This document shows, piece by piece, positions 38,847-48,416 of a DNA stretch of 64,000 nt. The translations under genes and the position numbers were made by a program. Below the pieces are notes generated by a model. It ran no database searches. It was not told where the DNA came from and saw only the letters and a program-made list of their open reading frames with translations. Source of the DNA: Rubidibacter lacunae KORDI 51-2 (GTDB lineage Bacteria > Cyanobacteriota > Cyanobacteriia > Cyanobacteriales > Rubidibacteraceae). Where the stretch lies: positions 1 to 64,000 of the forward strand of contig NZ_ASSJ01000079.1 of the NCBI RefSeq assembly GCF_000473895.1, written 5' to 3'. Numbering within the stretch: position 1 is the first letter of the stretch; each line of letters starts with the position of its first letter.

Positions 38847-40604
38847 TTACGGCATTACCTCGCCTGAGGGATTGCGGGCGATCGCCTGTGGGCTGCCCCA
38901 CAAAACCCGTTCGTGGGAATAGATTGCTGTGCCGGGAAGCGCACCTTTGGGTTTGAAGACGTGTTTGGGCTCGGTGTAGATCACCGGGACGCGATCGCCC
39001 TGCCGCGCTCGGCTGTGGAAAGCAGCGAGGTCTGCTGCAAATTGGAGATCGGCATCGTCAGGAACCGCACCGGGTGCGAGACGCAACAGCACGTGACTGC
39101 CGGGAATTTCTTGGGCGTGGAACCATAAATCGTACTCGACAGCTGTGCGGAAACTGAGGCGATCGTTTTGGCGGTTGTTGCGGCCGACGAGCAACTCGCA
39201 GCCGCTCGGTGCGCGATATCGTAAGGGCTGCGCCTCAGTAAGGTTGTCGGCATCGCCGCTATTGCGACGGCGATCGCGCGGCGAAATCAAGTAGTTTTCT
39301 TGAATTAACTCCGCGCGGATTTCTTCGAGCGCCTGCAGATCGTCGGGTGTCGTGTAACAATCGAGGCGCGCGAGCGCGGCTTCGACGCGCCCCAGATAAT
39401 CGGCTTCCGCGCGCACGTCCTGCAGCAACGGCTCGATAGCAGTGCGAGCGCGCTTGAGTTTCTGGTGGCGTTTGTAGAGAGCCTGAGCATTTTGAACGGC
39501 ATTCTTTTCGGGATCGATCGCAATCTCTACGGGCTTTCCCGTTGCGAAATCCGGTAGCGCGATCGCTGTCATTCCCGGCTGCCATTCGTGAAGATAAGCC
39601 ATGAGCAGATCGGCTCGCTCGCGATAGCTATCGGCATCGTTGGACTGCTGCAATCGTTCCTCAAAACGCCGGATCTTTTGCTCGATTTTAGTAGTTGCAT
39701 TCTTCACTTTCTGCAACAGTTGTTGGTGCAATTGTGTGAAGACTTGCCGTTCGAGAATCCGCCCGTAATAGCTCTGTAACAATGTCTGAACCGACTGCTC
39801 GGGTGCGACGCAATTCCAACCGAGGACCGTGTAACCGCCGTCCGTCCAGCCCGGAACAAATGTCTTGTTTTCCAAGGCACTTAACCACTCGTGCCAGCGT
39901 TCGTATAACAAGTGCCACTCGCCATCGTGGAGGTCGTCAGTCGAGCGGTCGGCATCGATGCCCACTGCCGCGCTCAGCGATCGCGCTAGGGTCGGACCGA
40001 CGCCGCGATAGCTTTTCAACAGCTGCTTCCAAAGTTTGCCCGGTACCAGTCGCACCCGATCGCGCCAGTCAGTGAAGGCCTCCTCACCGGTCGGCACGGT
40101 GCCCGTCAGCGGCGGTGGTGGTTCGTAGGGTTGCCCCGTCAGTACCGGCCGCAACCGCGACTGCTCGGGGGATACTTGGTGCGCGACCGTCACCACGTTG
40201 CCACCGGCATCCACCAACACCGTGTTGCTATACTTGCCAACGATTTCTACGTACAGGTGCCACAACACCGCATCGCCCGGCCGGGGGGCAAACTGCAGAT
40301 CGACCACCCGTTCCCAGGGGGCGATCGTGGCAATATCGACCAGGGCCAATCCGTTGACTTGGTGACGTAATTGCTCGCTGAAGGCAAACGTATCGGGCGT
40401 TCGCGGCGGCGGCTCGCCCACATGCAAGCGCGCGGCTTGGGGGTGCCAAGAAATCGTCAGCCAGTCCCGACCGCGCAGCGTCCGCAACGCGAGCGATAAC
40501 GTGTGGCGATCGCGTTGATAAACTTGCTCGGCGCGGGCAGGCAACCATCCCGCTCGAAGCTCAACTAGCACCGCGCTTAATGTGGTGAAATCTACTCCTT
40601 GCAT
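38847..40604 (-). CDS. NFACT family protein (RqcH/FbpA-like)
   Basis: A 585-residue protein with the NFACT-N domain (MQGVDFTTLSAVL at the start, then GKYSNTVLVD near 135), a helix-hairpin-helix and long coiled-coil middle (about 290-440) and the C-terminal NFACT-R domain (SGCELLVGRNNRQNDRLSF ... DLWFHAQEIPGSHVLLR). Bacterial RqcH recruits tRNA-Ala to stalled 50S subunits to add C-terminal alanine tails; cyanobacterial members are annotated as fibronectin-binding-like. The ATG at 40604 gives the family start. It is divergent from remA-gmk by about 200 bp. Confidence 0.88.
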   Translation of the reverse strand: MQGVDFTTLSAVLVELRAGWLPARAEQVYQRDRHTLSLALRTLRGRDWLTISWHPQAARLHVGEPPPRTPDTFAFSEQLRHQVNGLALVDIATIAPWERVVDLQFAPRPGDAVLWHLYVEIVGKYSNTVLVDAGGNVVTVAHQVSPEQSRLRPVLTGQPYEPPPPLTGTVPTGEEAFTDWRDRVRLVPGKLWKQLLKSYRGVGPTLARSLSAAVGIDADRSTDDLHDGEWHLLYERWHEWLSALENKTFVPGWTDGGYTVLGWNCVAPEQSVQTLLQSYYGRILERQVFTQLHQQLLQKVKNATTKIEQKIRRFEERLQQSNDADSYRERADLLMAYLHEWQPGMTAIALPDFATGKPVEIAIDPEKNAVQNAQALYKRHQKLKRARTAIEPLLQDVRAEADYLGRVEAALARLDCYTTPDDLQALEEIRAELIQENYLISPRDRRRNSGDADNLTEAQPLRYRAPSGCELLVGRNNRQNDRLSFRTAVEYDLWFHAQEIPGSHVLLRLAPGAVPDDADLQFAADLAAFHSRARQGDRVPVIYTEPKHVFKPKGALPGTAIYSHERVLWGSPQAIARNPSGEVMP

Positions 40605-40808
40605 CCCTCGCCCTCGGGTGAAATCGCCCAGTTCGATCCTCCTAAAGGAGGAGAATTGTCGCGAAAACACAGGCAATTGGTCGTAAATTTAACCAAATCG
40701 ACGAGAACCTCATGCTCGCTTAACTTTTCGATTGTAGAACTATTCATTATCGATACTATTGAGGCAGCAGCCCTACCCCGCCTTGCGAGCGTCCGCTCGT
40801 TTCTCTGA

Positions 40809-41075
40809 ATGGATATCCAATTGATAAATATCGGCTTTGGTAATATTGTCTCTGCCAACCGAGTAGTTGCTATTGTCAGTCCCGAGTCAGCGCCGATTAA
40901 ACGCATCATTACCGATGCCCGCGATCGCGGGCAGCTCGTTGATGCTACTTACGGTCGCCGCACTCGTGCTGTTATCATTACCGACTCCAGCCACATCATT
41001 CTTTCGGCGATTCAGCCGGAAACCGTGGCGCATCGCTTTGTCGTTCACCGCGACGGGCACGAAGATCGCAATTAA
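40809..41075 (+). CDS. remA: RemA/DUF370 family protein
   Basis: An 88-residue DNA-binding protein family; in Bacillus RemA activates matrix and osmoprotection genes. The sequence [20 protein letters not shown] and the [20 protein letters not shown] segment are characteristic. It sits 15 bp ahead of gmk, the arrangement found across Firmicutes and cyanobacteria. The role in this organism is not known. Confidence 0.9.
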   Translation: MDIQLINIGFGNIVSANRVVAIVSPESAPIKRIITDARDRGQLVDATYGRRTRAVIITDSSHIILSAIQPETVAHRFVVHRDGHEDRN

Positions 41076-41090
41076 CGCGACAGTTATTCC

Positions 41091-41687
41091 ATGCAAGCAA
41101 CCAAGCTCATCGTTCTCACCGGCCCGAGCGGTGTCGGCAAGGGCACTCTTGTGCGCTCGTTACTTCAACGCCACCCGGATTTACAACTCTCGGTTTCGGC
41201 TACGACTCGCGCCCCCCGGCCTGGTGAAGTCCACGGCCAAGATTATTGGTTTCTCGCGCGCGCGGAGTTCAAAGCAGCGATCGCTGCGGGCGAGTTACTG
41301 GAATGGGCTGAGTATGCGGGTAACTATTACGGCACGCCGCGCCAAATGGTATCGGAGCAATTTGCGGCGGGGAAGTCGGTGTTGTTGGAAATCGAGCTGG
41401 CGGGAGCGCGGCAGGTGCGCGCGCAGTACGATGCAGAGATCGTTTCCATCTTTCTACTGCCGCCGTCGCTCGACGAGTTGGAGCGCCGCTTGCGCGATCG
41501 CGGTAAAGACAGCGAAACGGCGATCGCCAAACGCCTTGCCCGCGCCCGCGAGGAAGTTGCCGCCCAGCACGAATTCGATTGGCAAATTATCAACGATGAT
41601 TTGGAAACGGCCCTGCAACAGTTGGAAACTGCCATTTACGGCGCGACCTCCTGCGCGACCGCCGATCCCATGAGTCCGTCGGCATGA
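41091..41687 (+). CDS. gmk: guanylate kinase
   Basis: Gmk phosphorylates GMP to GDP. The 198-residue protein has the P-loop [10 protein letters not shown] (10-19), the GMP-binding [20 protein letters not shown] (about 37-56), and [14 protein letters not shown] (about 99-112). Length is standard apart from a short serine-rich tail. It probably shares a transcript with remA. Confidence 0.95.
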   Translation: MQATKLIVLTGPSGVGKGTLVRSLLQRHPDLQLSVSATTRAPRPGEVHGQDYWFLARAEFKAAIAAGELLEWAEYAGNYYGTPRQMVSEQFAAGKSVLLEIELAGARQVRAQYDAEIVSIFLLPPSLDELERRLRDRGKDSETAIAKRLARAREEVAAQHEFDWQIINDDLETALQQLETAIYGATSCATADPMSPSA

Positions 41688-41775
41688 TGGTTGGAGACGC
41701 AACGCGATTGTCGCCGCGCTGTCCGATGCGATCGCCCCGCAACTGCCGAACTGCCCCTGGCAAGTCGCCCGAACT

Positions 41776-42396
41776 TTACTCTTCCGTCAGCTCGTAGAGA
41801 ATCTCGTTAACCGGACGGCGTTTCAGCTCGACGGATTCCGTTCGCGGGAGTAGGTCGAACACTTCGCGGAAGGCATCGTCGACCGCTTCAAATTCCACTT
41901 GTCCCGTGCCATCGAACGCCACGGCACCGCTACCGTCGATCAAAACCGTTTGAGGCACTGCTCCACTATAAAAGTAACCGGCTTCGGTGCGCGCGAACTC
42001 GCGACCGTCCTGCAATGAGTCGACATTGATGGCAATGAAACTGGCGGCGCGTCCGTAGAAGCGTTGTAGCCGGGTGACGGACACGGCATACTCTTTGCAA
42101 TCGCGGCTGTCGTCAAGATAAAACACAAGCAACGCCGGTTTCCCGGCCCGCAACGATTCGGCGAGAGTGACGTGCGGCGGAACCAACGAGCCGTTCCCGC
42201 CATAAAGCGCGAAAATATTGCCTTCGTAGCGATCGTCGTCGACGCTGGCGATCGCGGGGGCGCCACTCAGCAACAAGCCGATTGCTGCTAGCGTCACGGT
42301 CAGGTAGCAGAGGCGACGAACCGTCTGCCACGGCAGCGAGCGGACGCGCGCTAGAGCGGGCAGTAAAACATGCGGCAGTACGTGCGGAAAATCCAT
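41776..42396 (-). CDS. thylakoid PSI-accumulation factor, thioredoxin-fold (Slr1796-like)
   Basis: A 206-residue protein with a hydrophobic N-terminal helix (about 30-50), then YEGNIFALYGGNGSLVPPHVTLAESL and a thioredoxin-like fold (KPALLVFYLDDSRDCKEYAV). The usual CxxC is absent, with only one cysteine at that place. These features match Synechocystis Slr1796, a thylakoid protein needed for normal photosystem I levels. Assignment is by sequence resemblance. It is convergent with gmk and divergent from murT. Confidence 0.75.
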   Translation of the reverse strand: MDFPHVLPHVLLPALARVRSLPWQTVRRLCYLTVTLAAIGLLLSGAPAIASVDDDRYEGNIFALYGGNGSLVPPHVTLAESLRAGKPALLVFYLDDSRDCKEYAVSVTRLQRFYGRAASFIAINVDSLQDGREFARTEAGYFYSGAVPQTVLIDGSGAVAFDGTGQVEFEAVDDAFREVFDLLPRTESVELKRRPVNEILYELTEE

Positions 42397-42534
42397 CAGT
42401 CATCCCTCGCTTATATTCCTGCGGACCCGAACGTTCCTGCCGAGCAGTGCGAGCGCGTCCGTAAACTTTCGTAGACTCCGTAAACTATTGTGCAACCAGG
42501 CGGACGCAACGCGCGATCGCTCAGGAGGACGACC

Positions 42535-43884
42535 GTGCCAAGCAAACAGCAATTCGGCGACCGGCTGCGGCTGGGACTTGCCGTACTCGTCGCGAAAAGC
42601 GTGACGGCTGCGGTACGCGGCTTGCGGTTGGGTGCCGCCAGCGTGCTACCGGGCGAAATCGCGCGGCGGCTGCATCCGCGCTTATTGCCGTTGTTGTTCG
42701 AGCAGGTGTGCCAGGGCGTCGTGCTGGTGGTCGGCACGAACGGCAAAACGACGACGTCGCTGCTGTTGCGGACGATGTTGGAACAAACTGGCGCGCGCGT
42801 CACTCACAATGCCGCTGGCGCAAACCTATTGAACGGGTTAATAACGGCATTGCTGGCCGATGCCAATTTATTCGGGCAACTCGACGCCGACTACGCCATC
42901 CTAGAGGTTGACGAAAACATTTTGCCGCTGGTGTTGCGGGACTGCCGCCCGCGCTCGATCTTGGGTCTCAACCTATTTCGCGACCAACTCGATCGCTACG
43001 GCGAAGTCGATACGATCGGACGGCGCTGGCAAGCAGCGATCGCGCCACTTCCTACCGATACGGCGATCGTGCTCGCTGCCGACGACCCGACCCTAGCGAA
43101 TTTGGGAGCGAAACTATCCCAGCGCGTGGCTTACTTTGGACTGAGCGAGCCCGAGCTCTATCTCGACGAGATTCCCCACGCAGTCGATTCGATCTACTGT
43201 CCGCGCTGCGGTACCGCTTTGGATTATGCAGGAGTCTACTTGTCTCACTTGGGCGATTACACTTGCTCGAACTGCGGGTTTGCTAAGCCGCAGCCGGCAC
43301 TGAACAGCCGCGAGTGGCCGCAAATCCTCATCGGCGTTTACAACAAATACAATACGCTCGCGGCGGCAACTATTGCCAAGGAACTTAACGTTCCGCTCGA
43401 GGGCGTAAAAACCGCTATCCAATCGTTTCGAGCTGCGTTCGGTCGCGCCGAGGAACTGACCGTTGCCGGCAAACACGTCCGCATTCTCCTCTCGAAAAAC
43501 CCCGTCGGCACCAACGAAACTATCCGCGCGGTTGTACAACAACGGGATGGCGGAAAAACGTCAGTCGTGCTAATTGTTCTTAACGATCGCATTCCCGACG
43601 GCACGGACGTATCGTGGATTTGGGACGCCGACACGGAGAAGTTACTCGCTAGTGGCACGCTTGTTGTTAGTGGCGATCGGGCTTACGATATGGCACTGCG
43701 GCTGCAGTACGGTTGCGAAACTTTAAAACAAGCCGGAGCGGCAATCCTCGTCGAGCCGGAACTGTCCCGAGCGGTCGATCGCGCGCTGGAACTAAGCCCT
43801 ACAGGTGAAACCCTGCATGTCTTGCCGACGTATTCGGCCATGCTCGAAGTCCGGCAATTGTTGACCGGGCGCAAGATCTTGTAG
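42535..43884 (+). CDS. murT: MurT-like Mur ligase (DUF1727)
   Basis: MurT, with the glutaminase GatD, amidates D-glutamate of lipid II. The 449-residue protein has the ATP loop VVGTNGKTTTS (about 64-74), a Mur ligase centre with NLFRDQLDRYGE, a four-cysteine zinc ribbon (CPRCG ... CSNCGF, about 222-248) and the C-terminal DUF1727 domain. The GTG start at 42535 has an AGGAGG site eight bases upstream. No gatD lies next to it in the window, unlike many bacteria. The zinc ribbon is typical of MurT. Confidence 0.9.
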   Translation: MPSKQQFGDRLRLGLAVLVAKSVTAAVRGLRLGAASVLPGEIARRLHPRLLPLLFEQVCQGVVLVVGTNGKTTTSLLLRTMLEQTGARVTHNAAGANLLNGLITALLADANLFGQLDADYAILEVDENILPLVLRDCRPRSILGLNLFRDQLDRYGEVDTIGRRWQAAIAPLPTDTAIVLAADDPTLANLGAKLSQRVAYFGLSEPELYLDEIPHAVDSIYCPRCGTALDYAGVYLSHLGDYTCSNCGFAKPQPALNSREWPQILIGVYNKYNTLAAATIAKELNVPLEGVKTAIQSFRAAFGRAEELTVAGKHVRILLSKNPVGTNETIRAVVQQRDGGKTSVVLIVLNDRIPDGTDVSWIWDADTEKLLASGTLVVSGDRAYDMALRLQYGCETLKQAGAAILVEPELSRAVDRALELSPTGETLHVLPTYSAMLEVRQLLTGRKIL

Positions 43885-44111
43885 TTCAGGAACTCTGGCA
43901 ATTCGCGCGGTCTGCGATCCCGTCATGACACGCAAACAGAGTAATGGCAACTAATGCCTTCAAAGCCACAAGCCTCTCTCAAGGAACGTTAGTTAATCGT
44001 CTCAAAAATGAGGGTGTCAAGTTTTTTGTTTAAGCCAGTGGACCTCAATCGGTGCAGAACTCAGCCTTTTCCCTTTTCCAGCACGATGCCCTAAGCTGGC
44101 GGTGCTAGTAC

Positions 44112-45194
44112 TCAGCCTGAATCCGACTGTGAGAGGCGATCGCCCGACTCCGCGTCGAACCAATGCAGCCCGCCGGACGCGATCGCGAGCTGGACGTCAT
44201 CACCGTGGGAGGCATCTGCCGGAACCAGCGCGCGCAGCGTCTTTTCCGCATCGCCGTCAAGCCGCACGCTAAGCAGTTTCTCTTTGCCGAGATCCTCCAC
44301 CAGAAACACCTTGCCGCCTACTGTCAGTTCGCCTTCATCAGTCGCCAACGTCAGGTCTTCCGGACGGATGCCGAGAACCACACGCGACGGTTTTTGCTGT
44401 AGGTCTGGTAAGAGAATTTCAGCATTGCCTAAGATGGCGCGATCGCCCTTGCAGCCGAGCGTTAGCAAGTTCATCTGCGGGCTGCCCATGAAGCTGGCGA
44501 CGAAGGCATTAGCCGGGACGTTGTAGACCTCGTAGGGCGTCGCGAGCTGCTGCAGCACGCCGTCGAAGAGTACGGCAATGCGCGTCGAGAGCGTCATAGC
44601 TTCAACTTGGTCGTGCGTGACGTAGACGACGGGTTTGTTTTGCGCTTCGAAGATTTGTTTGAGTTCGGCACGAACTTGTTCGCGCAGCAACGCATCGAGG
44701 TTGCTCAGCGGTTCGTCGAGCAAGAATGCCTCCGGTTTGCGCACGAGCGCCCGTGCCACGGCGACGCGCTGCCGCTGACCGCCGGACAGTTGACCGGGCT
44801 TGCGCCCGAGTAATGCCCGATCCAGTCCGAGCTTTTGAACGACGCCGTTGATGCGCTGTTGGATTTCACTTGCGTCAACCTTGCGAAGGCGTAAGGGCGA
44901 GGCAATGTTCTCGGCAACGGTCATGTGCGGGTACAGAGCATAGCTTTGGAAAACCATGGCAATGTTGCGATCGCCAGGTGGCACGTTGTTAATGGTTTTG
45001 CCATCGAGAATCACGCGTCCGCGGGAGGGCTCTTCCAAACCAGCAATCAGGCGCAGCGTCGTCGATTTACCGCACCCGGACGGACCGACGAAGGTCAGAA
45101 ATTCCCCGGAGTCAACCTCGATACTGAGTTCCTTGATTGGAACGGTTTTGGAGTTATATTCCTTGCGGACGTTTTGTAACTCGAGTTTTGCCAT
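44112..45194 (-). CDS. ggtA: ABC transporter ATP-binding protein, GgtA/UgpC-like
   Basis: A 360-residue ATPase of the sugar-ABC (MalK) type. Walker A is GPSGCGKST (37-45), Q-loop VFQSYALYPHMTV, signature LSGGQRQRVA (about 134-143), Walker B AFLLDEPLSNLD and H-loop VTHD. The C-terminal ~120 residues form an OB/TOBE regulatory domain. It is last in the minus-strand operon after two permeases and a binding protein. In Synechocystis the glucosylglycerol transporter ATPase GgtA is encoded apart from ggtBCD; here it is joined. Substrate is inferred. Confidence 0.85.
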   Translation of the reverse strand: MAKLELQNVRKEYNSKTVPIKELSIEVDSGEFLTFVGPSGCGKSTTLRLIAGLEEPSRGRVILDGKTINNVPPGDRNIAMVFQSYALYPHMTVAENIASPLRLRKVDASEIQQRINGVVQKLGLDRALLGRKPGQLSGGQRQRVAVARALVRKPEAFLLDEPLSNLDALLREQVRAELKQIFEAQNKPVVYVTHDQVEAMTLSTRIAVLFDGVLQQLATPYEVYNVPANAFVASFMGSPQMNLLTLGCKGDRAILGNAEILLPDLQQKPSRVVLGIRPEDLTLATDEGELTVGGKVFLVEDLGKEKLLSVRLDGDAEKTLRALVPADASHGDDVQLAIASGGLHWFDAESGDRLSQSDSG

Positions 45195-45253
45195 GGTTTT
45201 CGCGATCGCGTGTGGTCGTTTAGAGTGTGTACGCGCCGGCCGAGATAGCTCTG

Positions 45254-46129
45254 CTAACCTTTAACCGCACCTGCCGTCAGCCCCTGAACGATGCGGCGTT
45301 GGAAGAACAGAACCAGCAGAACGAGCGGTAGCGTCCCGGCCACGGTGGCAGCGGCGATCGGTCCGTAAGGAATTTCGAAAATCGACGACCCGCCGATCTG
45401 TGCCGTGGCCACCGGAATGGTTTTCATGCTCTCGCGCGTTACGAACGTCAGGGCAAAGATAAACTCGTTCCAAGCAAAGATAAACGCCAGAATGCCCGTT
45501 GTGACTATTGCTGGAACGGTCATCGGTAAGATAATACGCGTGAGTAACTGTACGGTACTGTAGCCGTCCATCTTGGCCGAGTCTTCCAAATCTTTCGGCA
45601 ATTGCTGAAAGAAGCTTCGTAACACCAAGATCGTTAACGGCAAGTTCTTGCCGGCGTAGGGAATAATCAGTGCCAAATAGTTGTTGCCCAAACCGAGGGC
45701 TTTGACAACCTCGAACAAACCGAGAAAGAGCAGTACGTAGGGAAACAGCGTCACGATCAACACGATCGCTACGAGAACGCGCTCGCCGGGAATCTTCAGC
45801 CGCGCTAGAGCATAGGCTGCTGGCGCCCCCGCTGCCAGGGCCACGAGCGTTGCTGCGGCTGCCACGAACAAACTATTGAAAACGTACAGCAGAAAGGGCC
45901 GGCGCGAGAACAGGTCGATGTAATGATCGAACGTCAGCTGTGTGGGACTCGGTAAGTAGATATTGGGGATGCGCGCGATCGCGGTGTCGACCTTAAACGA
46001 CGTCAGCACCTGCCACATGACCGGAGCCAAACAGAAGACGACTAACCCGACGATTCCACAAACTAGTGCCACGTTACGCCAGGAAACCGATCGAGATTGC
46101 CCTTCATTTTGCTCTTGCACGATCGCCAC
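45254..46129 (-). CDS. ggtD: sugar/osmolyte ABC permease, GgtD-like (MalG type)
   Basis: A 291-residue membrane protein with six predicted helices. The EAA loop EDSAKMDGYSTVQLLTRIIL (about 193-212) couples to the ATPase. It lies two bases after the upstream permease stop and 59 bp before ggtA, so translation is likely coupled with ggtC. The MalG-type topology pairs with the MalF-type partner to form the channel. Confidence 0.85.
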   Translation of the reverse strand: MAIVQEQNEGQSRSVSWRNVALVCGIVGLVVFCLAPVMWQVLTSFKVDTAIARIPNIYLPSPTQLTFDHYIDLFSRRPFLLYVFNSLFVAAAATLVALAAGAPAAYALARLKIPGERVLVAIVLIVTLFPYVLLFLGLFEVVKALGLGNNYLALIIPYAGKNLPLTILVLRSFFQQLPKDLEDSAKMDGYSTVQLLTRIILPMTVPAIVTTGILAFIFAWNEFIFALTFVTRESMKTIPVATAQIGGSSIFEIPYGPIAAATVAGTLPLVLLVLFFQRRIVQGLTAGAVKG

Positions 46130-46131
46130 GT

Positions 46132-47043
46132 CTATCGTTCTCCTATCGCGTTTGTTCGGATTTTAGAAAGCACGAAGGCCGCTAGTGCCACGGCAGCAAG
46201 TAAGATGCCGAAGGTAATAACAATTAATGCCGCACCGTAGCCGAAATCCAGGTAGCGCATGACCGTGTTATAGACATAAAGCGACACGGTTTCGGTCGAA
46301 CCAGCAGGGCCGCCACCGGTCATGACCAGCACGAGTTCGAAGACACCGAAGGCTTCCGCAAATCGGAACAGCAGCGCGACGGTTATCTGCGGTGCGATCG
46401 ATGGCAGTGCAATCTTCCGAAAGTTCTGCCACGGGTTGGCACCATCAATGGCATGTGCTTCGTATAAGTCCTGCGGAATGGACTGCAATCCGGCTAAGAG
46501 AATGACTGCAATGAAGGGCGTTGTCTTCCACACGTCGGCAACGATCAGTGCCACCATGGCATAACCTGGTTCGCCCAGCCACGTAACGGCATCGGCGCCG
46601 AATAGCCGCAGAATATCGTTGGCCACGCCGTACTGGTCGTTGAAAATCCACTCCCACGCCAAGCCCATGACTGCCGTTGGCAGCGCCCAAGGCAAGATCC
46701 CGATCGTGCGCACGAGGCCGCGACCGCGAAACTCGCGATCGAGCACCAGTGCCATCCCCATCCCCAAAACCAACTCCAACAGCAGCGACACAAGGGTGAA
46801 CAGGGCCGTGTTGCTCAGGCTCTGCCAGAAGCGGCCGTCACCGAACATGCGCGCGTAGTTTTCCAATCCAGAGAAAATGGGTTGCAGTTGCGTGCCCAGA
46901 TTCTCGGTAAACAAGCTCAGCCAAATCGCGCGCCCGATCGGGTACGCAAACACCAGCAACAAAATCACGAGTGCGGGCAGCGAGAGCAACCAACCCGTCA
47001 ATTGGTCCTGTTCTTGAATGGTTTGTGGTTTGAGAATAGACAC
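46132..47043 (-). CDS. ggtC: sugar/osmolyte ABC permease, GgtC-like (MalF type)
   Basis: A 303-residue membrane protein with six helices and the EAA loop EAHAIDGANPWQNFRKIALP (about 198-217). The true start is unclear from methionines: the upstream frame overlaps the binding-protein gene and is arginine-rich, so I chose the GTG at 47043 (MSILKPQTIQEQDQLTGWLL). ggtB ends about 45 bp upstream and ggtD begins two bases downstream. Confidence 0.82.
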   Translation of the reverse strand: MSILKPQTIQEQDQLTGWLLSLPALVILLLVFAYPIGRAIWLSLFTENLGTQLQPIFSGLENYARMFGDGRFWQSLSNTALFTLVSLLLELVLGMGMALVLDREFRGRGLVRTIGILPWALPTAVMGLAWEWIFNDQYGVANDILRLFGADAVTWLGEPGYAMVALIVADVWKTTPFIAVILLAGLQSIPQDLYEAHAIDGANPWQNFRKIALPSIAPQITVALLFRFAEAFGVFELVLVMTGGGPAGSTETVSLYVYNTVMRYLDFGYGAALIVITFGILLAAVALAAFVLSKIRTNAIGER

Positions 47044-47087
47044 GATCGCGTACGCTCGAAGGTTAACTAAACTTCCCCGCGCAACGG

Positions 47088-48416
47088 TTAGGATGCCCGC
47101 GGCGCCGAGCGCAGCAGCGCCCGCGTCTCGCGCGCGGCGGCTTCCATGGCTGCGTCCGGCGTCATCGTACGCGAGAATGCCGCACTCAGATAGCGCTGGA
47201 GAATGTCGGATGCTTGGGAATATTGCGCGATCGGCGGTCGCAACACCGAGTTCTCGATGACGTTCAACAAATCCGGTAGATAACTGAATTCGGCAACCAG
47301 CTCGGGATCCGCGAACAGCTCGCGACGGCTGGGAACATAGCCAGTCTCTAAGCTGTACTGCTTCTGCGTTTCCGCGCGAGCGAAGTATTCTGCAACTCGC
47401 CAAGCTGCGTCCGGATGCGCCGTGGTTTTAGCAATGCCCAAGCCCCAACCGCCCTGACAGGCTCCGCTGCGCCCCTGAGACGATCGCACCATCGGCTGGA
47501 TGGCGAACTGACCCGCGATCGCCGACTGCTGTCCCAGGCTGTAGGCGTACGGCCAGTTGCGCATGAAGGCGGTCCGTCCGTTCTCGAACAAGCGGCGTAC
47601 CGGTTCCTCGGAATACGTTGTCACTCCCGGCGGGGACACGCCCGAGGTGATGGTGCTGACGAGAAACTCCACGGCAGCGATCGCCTCTGATCGGTCTAAG
47701 CCGACATCCAGCGTGTCGGGATCGACCCAGTACGCTCCGTAGCCAGCGAGCACCTCAACGAACATCGCCGAGAGTCCTTCATATTGCTTGCCCTGCCAAA
47801 CGTATCCCCAATCCGTCAGTCCCTGCGCTTGCAACTCTTGGGAGACATCGACCAATTCGTCAAAGGTTGCGGGCGGCTGCCGTCCGACTGCTTGCAACCA
47901 ATCCGTACGGTAGTAAAGCATGCCGCCGTCGGAGCGAAACGGCATACGATAGAGCTCGCCGCGGTAGCGTCCGCCATTGACGTCGCCCTGGAGAAACTTG
48001 CCAAGGTCGATGCCCGCCCGCTCGATGCGATCGTCCAGCGGCAACAACCACCCGGCTGCCGCGAACTTCGGCACCCATACGATATCCATGTAAACCAGGT
48101 CGTAGGGCGACTGGCCTAGCAAAAACGCCGAGGTGTAAAGATCTTCGACGTTGTTCGTATCGTTGGGCGCTTCGACAATGTCGAGCTCGATGTCGGGGTT
48201 TTCGCGGTGAAAGCGCTCTACCAACGGTGCTAGCTGTGCACCTTCAAGCGCTTGGACCAGTACCTTCACGGTCACCGGTTGCTGGGTGAATGCCGGGAAT
48301 ATAACCCATTGCAACAGAGCGATCGCGCCGACGACCGCGACAAACAAGCGCCTACTCGTAGAGCGCCAGCTGTCGCGCAAGAAACTTGTCAAGAAATGTA
48401 GTAAAAGCCCGAACAT
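47088..48416 (-). CDS. ggtB: extracellular solute-binding protein, GgtB-like
   Basis: A 442-residue periplasmic binding protein of the sugar type (SBP family 1). The N-terminus has a hydrophobic signal region (RLFVAVVGAIALLQWVIFPA) and mature sequence begins near TVKVLVQALEGAQLAPLVERF. Hinge segments DLVYMDIVWVPKFAAAGWL and GELYRMPFRSDGGMLYYRTDWL are characteristic. It is first in the ggtBCDA operon. The start is uncertain between 48416 and 48470; neither has a strong ribosome-binding site. The solute (glucosylglycerol, sucrose or trehalose) is inferred from Synechocystis Ggt. Confidence 0.82.
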   Translation of the reverse strand: MFGLLLHFLTSFLRDSWRSTSRRLFVAVVGAIALLQWVIFPAFTQQPVTVKVLVQALEGAQLAPLVERFHRENPDIELDIVEAPNDTNNVEDLYTSAFLLGQSPYDLVYMDIVWVPKFAAAGWLLPLDDRIERAGIDLGKFLQGDVNGGRYRGELYRMPFRSDGGMLYYRTDWLQAVGRQPPATFDELVDVSQELQAQGLTDWGYVWQGKQYEGLSAMFVEVLAGYGAYWVDPDTLDVGLDRSEAIAAVEFLVSTITSGVSPPGVTTYSEEPVRRLFENGRTAFMRNWPYAYSLGQQSAIAGQFAIQPMVRSSQGRSGACQGGWGLGIAKTTAHPDAAWRVAEYFARAETQKQYSLETGYVPSRRELFADPELVAEFSYLPDLLNVIENSVLRPPIAQYSQASDILQRYLSAAFSRTMTPDAAMEAAARETRALLRSAPRAS

